A stretch of 64,000 nucleotides of DNA, taken from Lachnospiraceae bacterium. Its GTDB lineage: Bacteria > Bacillota > Clostridia > Lachnospirales > Lachnospiraceae. This document shows, piece by piece, positions 1 to 9,238 of this stretch (position 1 is the stretch's first letter; each line of letters opens with the position of its first letter). A program made the translations under genes and the position numbers. Below the pieces are notes generated by a model, which was not told where the DNA came from, did no database searches, and saw only the letters and a list, made by a program, of their open reading frames with translations. The stretch lies in assembly GCA_029068555.1 (NCBI GenBank), contig JAIECJ010000121.1, forward strand, positions 1 to 64,000. Direction: 5' to 3'.

Positions 1-80
1 ATATAGATGTTGTAAAATAACTTTAATGGCATTTTTTTCGGTTTCAAAAGTTTTTATTGTAAAAAAAGTATTAAACCCCT

Positions 81-108
81 TTGAAAAATGGTTAAATTAG
101 GTTATAAT
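81..108 (+). promoter_or_regulatory. Putative sigma-A type promoter upstream of mbl: TTGAAA-N16-TATAAT
   Basis: TTGAAA at 81-86, perfect TATAAT at 103-108, 16 nt spacer, upstream of the first CDS. Confidence 0.6.
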
Positions 109-256
109 GGCTTAGTTGCAGTATACCATAATAGATAAAACTGTAATGGGAATACTAAGGAATACCAGATTCAACGCGATAAAGCAAAGATAGATAACCT
201 GATTTTACCAATTTGAACATTTTTGAGATTATGAATGAAGAAAGGGGCATACAGCC

Positions 257-1249
257 ATGCAATACACAGATATTGGAATTGACCTTGGAACCGCAAGTAT
301 TTTAGTTTACATCAGAGGCAAGGGGGTAGTTTTGAAGGAGCCTTCCGTTGTTGCTTTTGACAGAGATACGAATAAAATAAAAGCCATTGGAGAAGATGCG
401 CGGCTGATGCTTGGAAGAACCCCAGGCAACATTGTAGCCGTCAGACCGCTCAGGCAGGGAGTTATCTCTGACTATAAAGTTACAGAGCAGATGATGAAGC
501 ACTTTATTCAGAAGGCACTTGGCAGGAAGACATTCCGCAAGCCGATTATCGCAGTGTGCGTGCCGAGCGGTGTTACGGAAGTGGAGAAAAAGGCTGTCGA
601 GGATGCTACGTATCAGGCGGGCGCAAGGAATGTGGAGATTATCGAGGAACCGATAGCGGCAGCGATCGGAGCGGGAATCGACATCTCAAAGCCATGCGGA
701 AATATGATTGTGGATATCGGAGGCGGCACTTCGGATATTGCGGTGATTTCACTTGGCGGAACTGTTGTCAGCGCATCTATAAAGGTTGCGGGCGATGACT
801 TTGATGAGGCTATCGTCAGATATATGAGAAAGAAACATAATCTTTTGATTGGTGAGAGGACAGCAGAAGACATTAAAATTAAAATTGGTTCAGCATTTAA
901 GAGAGCAGAAGTTGATTACATGGATGTCAGGGGACGAAATCTTGTTACAGGATTACCAAAGACCATCCGGGTTTCTTCCGAAGAGACTGAGGAGGCGCTT
1001 CGTGAGACAACTTCCCAGATTATTGATACCATTCACAGTGTATTGGAGAAAACTCCGCCTGAGCTGGCAGCAGATATTGCTGACAGAGGTATTGTTCTTA
1101 CCGGGGGCGGGAGTCTGCTTCGCGGTCTGGAGGATTTGATCGAATCAAGGACAGGTATCAATACCATGACTGCAGAGGATCCAATGACTGCGGTTGCCAT
1201 AGGAACGGGCAAGTATGTCGAGTTCCTCGCGGGGGGAAGGGATGACTAA
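257..1249 (+). CDS. mbl: MreB/Mbl-family rod-shape determining protein
   Basis: Actin-like motifs (DIGIDLGTASILVY, VDIGGGTSDIAVISLGG, GIVLTGGGSLLRGLE); followed by flgF/flgG-like genes as in the Bacillus mbl-flhO-flhP order. Confidence 0.93.
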   Translation: MQYTDIGIDLGTASILVYIRGKGVVLKEPSVVAFDRDTNKIKAIGEDARLMLGRTPGNIVAVRPLRQGVISDYKVTEQMMKHFIQKALGRKTFRKPIIAVCVPSGVTEVEKKAVEDATYQAGARNVEIIEEPIAAAIGAGIDISKPCGNMIVDIGGGTSDIAVISLGGTVVSASIKVAGDDFDEAIVRYMRKKHNLLIGERTAEDIKIKIGSAFKRAEVDYMDVRGRNLVTGLPKTIRVSSEETEEALRETTSQIIDTIHSVLEKTPPELAADIADRGIVLTGGGSLLRGLEDLIESRTGINTMTAEDPMTAVAIGTGKYVEFLAGGRDD

Positions 1250-1309
1250 TGCTCTGGGAGGGGTTCGCCTGATAATGCTGTATCCAAGGCATCAGATTAG
1301 GAGGAACAT

Positions 1310-2092
1310 ATGCTTAGAGGTCTATATACAGCCTATACCGGCATGTTAAATGAGCAGTACAGAATGGATATCATGTCGAATAATCTGGCAAATGCAGATA
1401 CTACTGGTTTTAAAAAGGAAGGATCTACAAGCCAGGCCTATTCGGAAGTAATGGCAGTGAAGATTAAGGATGTAACAGAAAATCCAAACACACCAAAGCG
1501 CCTGGGAAATATGAGTCTTGGCGTAAAAATAGGAGAGACTTATACAGATTTCTCCCAGGGTTCACTTCGCGACACTGGGAATACGTATGATATCGCTATC
1601 GGCGGTGACGGTTTTTTCAACATTGAATTTACCAGCAAATCAGGCGTGACCTCTACAAAATATACACGGGACGGCGGTTTCACACTCACAAAGGATGGCT
1701 ATCTGGTGACAAAGGACGGGGATTATGTTCTTGGTGAGAATGGAAGAATACAGCTGTCAACCACAGCGGGGGCTACCATATTTGATGAGTCTGGTGATAT
1801 TTTTCAGGATGGAAATCTTGTGGCAAGCTTGAAAATAACGGAATTTGAAGATACCAATTATCTGACCCATTATGGTGAGACAATGTGGGATGCCAAGGAA
1901 GGTGCAGTGTCAAAGGACGCTGAAAATTTCAAAATACGTCAGGGTTACCTTGAAATGTCAAATGCATCCGTTGTCAAAGAGATGGTAAATATGATTACGA
2001 TTTCAAGACATTATGAGTCAAACCAGAAAATGTTGACAACCTTTGACGAGACTCTTGAAAAATCAATGACACTCGGCAGAGTTTCAGGATAA
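1310..2092 (+). CDS. flhO: Flagellar hook-basal body protein, FlgF/FlhO-like
   Basis: N-terminal LYTAYTGMLNEQYRMDIMSNNLANADTTGFKK and C-terminal basal-body signature (QGYLEMSNASVVKEMVNMI). Confidence 0.88.
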   Translation: MLRGLYTAYTGMLNEQYRMDIMSNNLANADTTGFKKEGSTSQAYSEVMAVKIKDVTENPNTPKRLGNMSLGVKIGETYTDFSQGSLRDTGNTYDIAIGGDGFFNIEFTSKSGVTSTKYTRDGGFTLTKDGYLVTKDGDYVLGENGRIQLSTTAGATIFDESGDIFQDGNLVASLKITEFEDTNYLTHYGETMWDAKEGAVSKDAENFKIRQGYLEMSNASVVKEMVNMITISRHYESNQKMLTTFDETLEKSMTLGRVSG

Positions 2093-2136
2093 TGCAGGGA
2101 TAAACGTAAAGGATTTAATATAGGAGGAGAAGATAA

Positions 2137-2955
2137 ATGGTACGATCATTGTGGACGGGCGCAACAGGCATGATTGCGCAGCAGCTAAATGTAGATAACA
2201 TTTCCAATAATCTCGCAAATGTAAATACGACAGGTTATAAGGCAGAGGTTATGGAGTTTAAATCACTTTTATACCAGACAATACAGACAAGAACTACTAC
2301 AGCGAATGGCGCGAACAAGCCGATTGGCGCGGAAGTAGGTCTGGGCGTAAGAAATTCTTCGATCACTTCCATTTTTACAGATGGAAACCTGCTCGAGACA
2401 CCCGGAGAGGCAAATTTTGCCCTGAATGGAAGAGGTTTCTTTGGAATTCGGGGAGCAGACGGAAATACATATTATACAAGGAACGGTAACTTTGTTTTTG
2501 CTGTTGGCAGTGAGGGAATCACGCTGGAAACAACAGATGGTCTTCCGGTTTTGGATTCGGAGGGGGAGCCTATCATCCTTGAGGATGACGATATTGTAAC
2601 CAGCAAGATTACAGTTGGAAAGGATGGTACCTTGTATTATCCTGATGACAGAAATATACCACAGAGTCTTGATATAACAATCGGTCTCTGGCAGTTCAAT
2701 AATCCTGCTGGTCTGAGTAAAGAGGGTGACAGCCTGTATGCGGTTACGGATGCGAGCGGCGAGGAAATGAATGAGGCTGAAAATGAAAATCTGACTAAAA
2801 CGAAATTGATTCAGGGTTATTTAGAGGGCTCAAATGTTCAGATTGCGGACGAAATGGTGAATCTTATTGTTGCACAGAGGGCATATGAGATGAACAGTAA
2901 GGTGATCACAACCTCGGACGAGATGCTTCAGCAGGCAAATCAGCTGAAGAGATAA
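2137..2955 (+). CDS. flhP: Flagellar basal-body rod protein, FlgG/FlhP-like
   Basis: MVRSLWTGATGMIAQQLNVDNISNNLANVNTTGYKAE; C-terminal QGYLEGSNVQIADEMVNLIVAQRAYEMNSKVI. Confidence 0.9.
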   Translation: MVRSLWTGATGMIAQQLNVDNISNNLANVNTTGYKAEVMEFKSLLYQTIQTRTTTANGANKPIGAEVGLGVRNSSITSIFTDGNLLETPGEANFALNGRGFFGIRGADGNTYYTRNGNFVFAVGSEGITLETTDGLPVLDSEGEPIILEDDDIVTSKITVGKDGTLYYPDDRNIPQSLDITIGLWQFNNPAGLSKEGDSLYAVTDASGEEMNEAENENLTKTKLIQGYLEGSNVQIADEMVNLIVAQRAYEMNSKVITTSDEMLQQANQLKR

Positions 2956-2995
2956 GTGTGAAGACTGTAACAAGAGTGTAGAAGGAGATAATACA

Positions 2996-3385
2996 ATGGA
3001 TATTGGCGGAGTAGGTTCTGCATATGCAGATTATTTGACAAAACAGGCTTCAAACAATAAGACGTCAGCGCTTCAGAGTAAACTCGAAAACAGCAGTGAA
3101 TCAGTGGACGAAAAAGAACTCATGGATGCCTGTAAAGAATTTGAGGCGTATTTCATGGAGCAGGTGTTTAACTCAATGCTGGAGACTACAAAGGTATTCT
3201 CGGATGATGATGAGAACGGGTATGCGTCGAAGATGGTAGATTATTTTAAGGATTTTGCGGTGCAGGAGTTGTGTGACAAGGTGACAGATGGCAGTGGACT
3301 GGGACTGGCAAATACCCTTTATGAACAGATGAAGCGGAATTATGGCATAGGTGTGGTAAAGCCGGAGGAAGCTTTGGAGGAGTAA
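2996..3385 (+). CDS. Rod-binding protein (FlgJ N-terminal domain-like)
   Basis: CKEFEAYFMEQVFNSMLETT ... GLGLANTLYEQMKRNY pattern of the rod-binding domain; follows flhP. Confidence 0.8.
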   Translation: MDIGGVGSAYADYLTKQASNNKTSALQSKLENSSESVDEKELMDACKEFEAYFMEQVFNSMLETTKVFSDDDENGYASKMVDYFKDFAVQELCDKVTDGSGLGLANTLYEQMKRNYGIGVVKPEEALEE

Positions 3386-3392
3386 ACATACA

Positions 3393-3426
3393 ACCGACCT
3401 TGTTTGTACAAACAGGTCGGTTTTTT
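3393..3426 (+). terminator. Rho-independent terminator after the flagellar rod genes
   Basis: ACCGACCT(t)GTTTGTACAAACAGGTCGGT followed by TTTTTC. Confidence 0.88.
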
Positions 3427-3506
3427 CACTTTTTATGCGCGGCTCCATGTAGAGGAAATATGCCGTTAAGGCGGTGCATGGGGAGCGGCGGGCAGGGAGG
3501 CAAATC

Positions 3507-5777
3507 TTGGATAAACTAAAGGGTTTTGTCGAGCATATTATATATAAAAACCCTCAGAATGGTTATGGAGTAATCAATCTCAAGGTGGAGGATATGGAAA
3601 TAACCTGCACAGGAATCTTTGCGAATCTGGACGAGGGAGAGAGCATAGAGGCTGAGGGCTCTTATATAGAACATGCAGTTTACGGGACACAGTTTAAGGT
3701 GGAACGATTTATGGTTGTCGCACCAGAGGACAAAGTTGCAGTGGAACGTTATCTGGGTTCCGGCGCAATCAAAGGCGTGGGTGCGGCACTGGCTGCACGT
3801 ATTGTACGTCGTTTCGGCGATGACACATTTCGGATTATCGAGGAGGAGCCCCATCGGCTTGCAGAGATAAAGGGTATCAGCGAGCGAAAGGCAAGAGAGA
3901 TTGCAGAGCAGGTGGAGGATAAAAAGGATGTAAGGGAAGCAATGCTTTTTTTGCAAAAATATGGAATTACAAATGCACTGGCACTTAAGATATATAAGCA
4001 ATATGGAATGGGACTTTACAAGGTCATGCAGGAGAATCCATACAGGCTTGCAGAGGATGTGTCAGGTATAGGTTTCCGTATAGCAGATGAGATAGCTTCC
4101 CGTATAGGCATTCATACGGACTCGGATTACCGGATTAGAAGCGGAATTTTGTATACGCTTTTGCAGGCAGGGGCGGAGGGGCATGTGTTTTTGCCGGAAG
4201 AAATGCTTTTGGAGAAGGCGGCTGAAATGCTCGGACTGACACCAGAGCAGATAGAGCCCCAGATTGCAAATCTTGCAATCGACAGAAAGCTGGTTATCAA
4301 GGAAAGGGATCTGGATAATGCACAGAAGTTAAAGTGTATTTATGGCATGAGCTATTATTATGCAGAATTAAACTGTGCCAGAATGCTGTATGAGCTTCAG
4401 CAGGCATTTGACGGTGCGGAGCGTTTTACAAAGGTTGAGATGGAGTGCCTTGAGAAGAAGATAAAAAAACTTGAGGATATCAGTCGTATGGAGCTGGACG
4501 GACTGCAGAGAAAAGCTGTGGTGGAAGCAGTGCAGAACGGTATTTTTATTTTGTCAGGAGGACCAGGGACGGGAAAGACAACAACCATTAATATGATTAT
4601 ACGTTACTTTGAGCAGGAAGGCATGGACATTTTTCTGGCGGCGCCGACCGGGAGGGCGGCGAAGCGCATGACAGAGGCGACAGGGTTTGAGGCAAAGACG
4701 ATTCACCGGCTTCTTGAGCTGAATGGCGATATGTCAGATGACAGGCAGGCATCGGCTGTGCACTTTGAAAAGAATGAGCTGAATCCACTTGAGACAGATG
4801 TTGTGATTATTGATGAAATGTCTATGGTGGACATACACCTTTTTCAGGCACTTTTAAAGGCGATCGCTCCCGGCACAAGACTGGTGATGGTCGGTGACAG
4901 AAATCAGCTGCCGTCAGTCGGACCAGGGCAGGTTCTTAAAGACTTGATGGAGAGCGGATGTATTGCCACTGTTGTGCTGTCAAAAATTTTCAGGCAGGCT
5001 GGTGAGAGTGACATTGTAGTGAACGCGCACAGAATTAATGAGGGGAAGCAGATAAAGCTTGACAATAAAAGCATGGACTTTTTCTTTCTGGAGCGGGATA
5101 ATGTCAATGTCATTTACAAACATATGATACAGCTCATAACCGGAAAGCTGCCAAAGTATGTACATGCAGGAATGTTTGATATTCAGGTGCTTACCCCAAT
5201 GAGAAAGGGAGCGCTTGGCGTTGAGACATTAAATGAAATACTCCAACAATATCTTAACCCGCCGTCATCCGAGAAAAAGGAACTGGTTTACGGTGACAAT
5301 ATATTTCGCCTGGGAGATAAGGTGATGCAGATTAAGAATAATTATCAGCTGGAATGGGAGATTGTGAGTAAGTATGGAATTACTGTTGACAGCGGACAGG
5401 GTGTATTTAATGGTGATGTGGGTATAATAAAAGAAATCAATGAGACTGCAAAAGCGGTTGTGGTGGAGTATGATGATATGAGAAGGGTTACATATCCCCT
5501 GAACGGACTTGATGAGATTGAGCTTGCATATGCGGTCACGATACACAAATCCCAGGGAAGTGAGTATCCGGCAGTGATTATGCCGCTGCTGTCAGGACCT
5601 AAAATGCTGTTTAACAGAAACCTGTTGTATACAGGAGTTACAAGAGCGAGAAGTTGTGTTACCATACTTGGAAGCAGAGATACAGTAAACCAAATGATAG
5701 CAAACGAGAATGAGCAGAAAAGATATACAGGATTAAGAGAAAGAATATGCGAGATAATGAACATAAGCGGGGAGTAA
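3507..5777 (+). CDS. recD2: RecD2-type ATP-dependent DNA helicase (ORF track start 3474; TTG at 3507 preferred)
   Basis: Walker A GGPGTGKTTTINMI, DEMSMVD, GDRNQLPSVGPGQVL, AYAVTIHKSQGSEYPAVI; GGGAGG Shine-Dalgarno just before TTG 3507. Confidence 0.92.
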   Translation: MDKLKGFVEHIIYKNPQNGYGVINLKVEDMEITCTGIFANLDEGESIEAEGSYIEHAVYGTQFKVERFMVVAPEDKVAVERYLGSGAIKGVGAALAARIVRRFGDDTFRIIEEEPHRLAEIKGISERKAREIAEQVEDKKDVREAMLFLQKYGITNALALKIYKQYGMGLYKVMQENPYRLAEDVSGIGFRIADEIASRIGIHTDSDYRIRSGILYTLLQAGAEGHVFLPEEMLLEKAAEMLGLTPEQIEPQIANLAIDRKLVIKERDLDNAQKLKCIYGMSYYYAELNCARMLYELQQAFDGAERFTKVEMECLEKKIKKLEDISRMELDGLQRKAVVEAVQNGIFILSGGPGTGKTTTINMIIRYFEQEGMDIFLAAPTGRAAKRMTEATGFEAKTIHRLLELNGDMSDDRQASAVHFEKNELNPLETDVVIIDEMSMVDIHLFQALLKAIAPGTRLVMVGDRNQLPSVGPGQVLKDLMESGCIATVVLSKIFRQAGESDIVVNAHRINEGKQIKLDNKSMDFFFLERDNVNVIYKHMIQLITGKLPKYVHAGMFDIQVLTPMRKGALGVETLNEILQQYLNPPSSEKKELVYGDNIFRLGDKVMQIKNNYQLEWEIVSKYGITVDSGQGVFNGDVGIIKEINETAKAVVVEYDDMRRVTYPLNGLDEIELAYAVTIHKSQGSEYPAVIMPLLSGPKMLFNRNLLYTGVTRARSCVTILGSRDTVNQMIANENEQKRYTGLRERICEIMNISGE

Positions 5778-6478
5778 GCCGGACATTGGTGAACCTGCTG
5801 TTTCCTGCAAGATGCCCGATATGTGATGATATTGTGCCGGCTGCGGAGGGAGATGTGTGCCTTGGATGCAGGATAAAGCCACAGTATATTAAGGAGCCGC
5901 GGTGCGCAAGATGTGGAAAGCAGCTGGGGGATGATACAAAACTGTTCTGCGGTGACTGTGTGCAGCGGAAGCACATTTTTGAGTATGGCTACGCACTATA
6001 TGATTACCAAAGTATGCGAAAAAGTATATACCGCTTTAAGTATGGAGGAAGATGTGAGTACGCAAAATTTTATGCAAGGGACATCTGGGAAAAGCTGCGG
6101 GATGAGATATGTTTAATGAAGGCAGACGCTATTATCCCAGTGCCGATTCACACATCGAGGCTCAGAAGCAGGGGATACAATCAGGCACAGCTTGTCGCAG
6201 CAGAATTGTCAAAGCTTACGGGAATACCAATATATGAAAATTTGGTGAGGAGAGTCAGGAAAACACTGCCGCAAAAAGAGCTTACTGCACAGGAAAGACA
6301 AAATAATTTGAAAAAGGCTTTCAATATTAGCGCAGATGTTGTAAAATTAAATAAAACGATTCTTGTTGATGATATCTATACAACAGGCAGTACGCTGGAC
6401 GCTGTGGCTCTGGAATTAAAGAGACATGGAGTCGGGACGGTTTATTTTATCACACTCTGCATAGGGGAGGGACTGTAA
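5747..6478 (+). CDS. comF: ComF family phosphoribosyltransferase-like protein
   Basis: CPICD/CxxC zinc motifs, IIPVPIHTSRLRSRGYNQAQL, and VDDIYTTGSTLD PRPP motif. Confidence 0.9.
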   Translation: MRDNEHKRGVSRTLVNLLFPARCPICDDIVPAAEGDVCLGCRIKPQYIKEPRCARCGKQLGDDTKLFCGDCVQRKHIFEYGYALYDYQSMRKSIYRFKYGGRCEYAKFYARDIWEKLRDEICLMKADAIIPVPIHTSRLRSRGYNQAQLVAAELSKLTGIPIYENLVRRVRKTLPQKELTAQERQNNLKKAFNISADVVKLNKTILVDDIYTTGSTLDAVALELKRHGVGTVYFITLCIGEGL

Positions 6479-6541
6479 ACCGGCAGCGGGTATGATACAT
6501 AGTCGCAAGGAAGCAAAAAATATGTAAACGGAGGGATTTCA

Positions 6542-6955
6542 ATGAACGTAAGAAATTGCAGAAAGTGCGGAAAGCTTTTTAACTACATTTCAGGTATGCC
6601 GATATGTCCGGCATGCAAGGAGAAGCTCGAGGAAAAATTCCAGCAGGTGAAGAAGTATATCCGCGAAAACCGGATGGCGGATATCAAGGAAGTGTCTGAA
6701 CAGTGTGAGGTTGAACCAGGTCAGATTCAGCAGTGGATTAGGGAAGAACGTCTTGAGTTTACGGAAGATTCACCAGTGAAGATTCCATGTGAGAACTGTG
6801 GTTCGATGATTCGTTCTGGAAAGTATTGCGAGAAGTGCAAGAAAGAAATGACAAACAATCTGTCAAGTGCGATTGATAAGCCGAAGGCGGTTCTGGTGGA
6901 ACCCAAAAAGGTACAGTCTACAGGAAACAAGATGCGTTTTCTTGACAGGGAATAG
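6542..6955 (+). CDS. yvyF: Flagellar operon-associated zinc-ribbon protein (YvyF/TIGR03826-like)
   Basis: MNVRNCRKCGKLFNYISGMPICPACKE, C-terminal CENCGSMIRSGKYCEKCKKE; located after comF as in Bacillus. Confidence 0.8.
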   Translation: MNVRNCRKCGKLFNYISGMPICPACKEKLEEKFQQVKKYIRENRMADIKEVSEQCEVEPGQIQQWIREERLEFTEDSPVKIPCENCGSMIRSGKYCEKCKKEMTNNLSSAIDKPKAVLVEPKKVQSTGNKMRFLDRE

Positions 6956-6966
6956 ACTTTTCAGGA

Positions 6967-7401
6967 TTGCTTAAGGAAAAATTTATGTTGAATGAAGAAA
7001 GAATCAAACTGATGACCAAAATGGCGTGCTATGAGGCTGATGAGGGAAGGAAGAATGTGGCGATAGGAAGTTACTTTCGCGGTGACTATATTGGATTACA
7101 GGTAATCAAGTCCATCATCAGCGGCACAATCGCGTTTGTAATAATCTTTGCCATGTACATTATGTATGATTTTGAGATTTTTATGGCAGATATTTATAAG
7201 ATGGATTTGTTCGGATTTGCAAAGACAGTGATTATTGATTATCTGATCTTTACGGTAGCGTATGCACTGGTCTCTTACGGCGTTTATACCTACCGTTATG
7301 CAAAGGCAAGAAGGAGCCTTAAGATATATTATAACAATCTCAAAAAGCTTTCTTATCTGTATGATAAGGAAGTAAAAAACAGGGATTACAAGGAGATTTA
7401 A
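6967..7401 (+). CDS. Uncharacterised membrane protein (about 2 TM segments)
   Basis: Two hydrophobic stretches (ISGTIAFVIIFAMYIMYDF; TVIIDYLIFTVAYALVSYGVYTY); 2 nt from the next ORF. Confidence 0.65.
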   Translation: MLKEKFMLNEERIKLMTKMACYEADEGRKNVAIGSYFRGDYIGLQVIKSIISGTIAFVIIFAMYIMYDFEIFMADIYKMDLFGFAKTVIIDYLIFTVAYALVSYGVYTYRYAKARRSLKIYYNNLKKLSYLYDKEVKNRDYKEI

Positions 7402-7403
7402 TC

Positions 7404-8360
7404 ATGACGACCCTTTTGGTTTACAGAGAACAATTAAAAAAGTTTTACAGTAAGTATGAATTATATATCACGCCGGTTATTAAGTTTTTGCTGGCGCTGT
7501 TGACATTAGTTATGATAAACAACAGTATCGGTTATATGGGTGAACTCAAGCGGTTTGCTGTAGTCATGGTGCTTTCAATGCTGTGCTCGTTTCTTCCGAT
7601 GAATTTTATTGTGTTTGTGGCTGCGGGCGTGACACTCGGGCACCTGTACAAATTTTCTCTGGAGTGTGCGGGTGTTGCACTTGTTGTATTTCTGTTGTTG
7701 TTCATACTTTACTTTCGGTTTTCGCCGCGCGATACAATTGCGGTACTGCTGACACCGCTTTGCTTTATTTTGAAAATACCATATGTTATGCCGATTGCGA
7801 TGGGGCTTGCCGGAACACCTGCCTCGGCGGTTTCGGTTGCAAGCGGTGCCATTGCATATTATACAGTGAGTTACATGACGAACAACGCTTCCATGCTGAA
7901 TACCTTTGAGGAGGATGAGGCGCTGGAGAAGTTTCGCTATCTGATTGATGGTTTACTGGGAAATAAGGCGATGTTTATAACAATTGTGGCATTTGTCGCC
8001 ACAGTTGTTGTAGTGTATTTTATAAGAAGGCTCAGTGTTGACTATTCGTGGACAATTGCTATGATTACAGGGGCGCTTCTTGATGTTTTAATTTTATTAT
8101 TTGGTGATTTGATGTATAATACGAAGCTTTCCATCATGGGTGTCATTGTTGGAAGCGTCGTGTCGGTCTTGTTGGTAAAGGTACTCGAGTTTTTTGTTTT
8201 TAATGTCGATTATTCCCGAACGGAGTTTGTGCAGTTCGAGGATGATGAATATTATTATTATGTTAAAGCCGTTCCGAAAAATACGGTGGCTGCCCCGCAG
8301 AAAAGGGTGAAAACAATCAGGGTACCAGAAAAAGCAGTTAGACAGCAGAAGAGGGATTGA
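7404..8360 (+). CDS. Uncharacterised polytopic membrane protein upstream of cdaA, with acidic/tyrosine-rich tail
   Basis: 318 aa with multiple hydrophobic segments; C-terminal tail VQFEDDEYYYYVKAVPKNTVAAPQKRVK. Confidence 0.7.
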   Translation: MTTLLVYREQLKKFYSKYELYITPVIKFLLALLTLVMINNSIGYMGELKRFAVVMVLSMLCSFLPMNFIVFVAAGVTLGHLYKFSLECAGVALVVFLLLFILYFRFSPRDTIAVLLTPLCFILKIPYVMPIAMGLAGTPASAVSVASGAIAYYTVSYMTNNASMLNTFEEDEALEKFRYLIDGLLGNKAMFITIVAFVATVVVVYFIRRLSVDYSWTIAMITGALLDVLILLFGDLMYNTKLSIMGVIVGSVVSVLLVKVLEFFVFNVDYSRTEFVQFEDDEYYYYVKAVPKNTVAAPQKRVKTIRVPEKAVRQQKRD

Positions 8361-8365
8361 TAGAA

Positions 8366-9238
8366 ATGGAAAGGTTTCTTGAACGCTTTGATTCGTATTT
8401 TGTGAACTGGTCATTGCATAGTCTGAACGTTGAGTGGGAGGATATAGTGGAGGTTATCATTATATCCTTTTTGCTGTATCATATCATGGCATGGGCAAAA
8501 CACACTAAAGTGTGGCTTCTGATGAAAGGAATCATCATTATACTGGCGTTTATTCTGCTGGCCATATTGTTTGAGATGAACACAATTATGTGGATTGTGA
8601 AAAACGTGCTGGGGCTGGCTGTCACTGCGGTTATTGTGATTCTGCAGCCGGAACTGCGGCATGCCCTTGAAGAGCTGGGGCGAAAAAATTTTATTTCGAA
8701 TTTTGTATCGTTTGAAAAGCCGGCGGATGAGCGCTTCTCTGACAAGACAGTTAATGACTTGGTAAAGGCAAGTTTTGAGATGGGCAAGGTTAAGACAGGG
8801 GCACTTATGGTGATAGAGCAGAATGTACTGCTGACTGAGTACGAAAGAACAGGTATTGAGGTAGATGGTCTGATATCCAGCCAGCTTCTGATTAATATCT
8901 TTGAGCATAATACGCCACTCCATGACGGAGCAGTCATTATACGTGGAAACAGGGTTGTGTCTGCAACCTGTTATCTGCCGTTATCTGACAACATGGAAAT
9001 CAGCAAGGAGCTGGGAACGAGACATCGTGCAGGTGTGGGCATATCTGAGGTGACAGATGCGCTTACGATTATTGTCTCCGAGGAGACTGGAAATGTAAGC
9101 GTCACCTACGAAGGCCGCTTATATCGTAATCTAGATACGAGCGGGCTCCGTGAGAAGCTGGGCATGATACAGAATAAGGAAGTGGAGGAGAATAAGAAGC
9201 GCAGGCTCTGGAAAGGTAGGGCTAAGGATGAAAAGTAG
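8366..9238 (+). CDS. cdaA: Diadenylate cyclase CdaA (c-di-AMP synthase)
   Basis: N-terminal TM segments plus DAC motifs DGAVII and RHRAGVGISEVTDALTIIVSEETG; followed by cdaR-like and glmM. Confidence 0.95.
   Translation: MERFLERFDSYFVNWSLHSLNVEWEDIVEVIIISFLLYHIMAWAKHTKVWLLMKGIIIILAFILLAILFEMNTIMWIVKNVLGLAVTAVIVILQPELRHALEELGRKNFISNFVSFEKPADERFSDKTVNDLVKASFEMGKVKTGALMVIEQNVLLTEYERTGIEVDGLISSQLLINIFEHNTPLHDGAVIIRGNRVVSATCYLPLSDNMEISKELGTRHRAGVGISEVTDALTIIVSEETGNVSVTYEGRLYRNLDTSGLREKLGMIQNKEVEENKKRRLWKGRAKDEK

Noticed and set aside
5345-5974. 209-aa minus-strand ORF opposite recD2/comF
   Set aside because: It overlaps two well-supported + strand genes, and its composition looks like the antisense of coding sequence, with no domain-like motifs.
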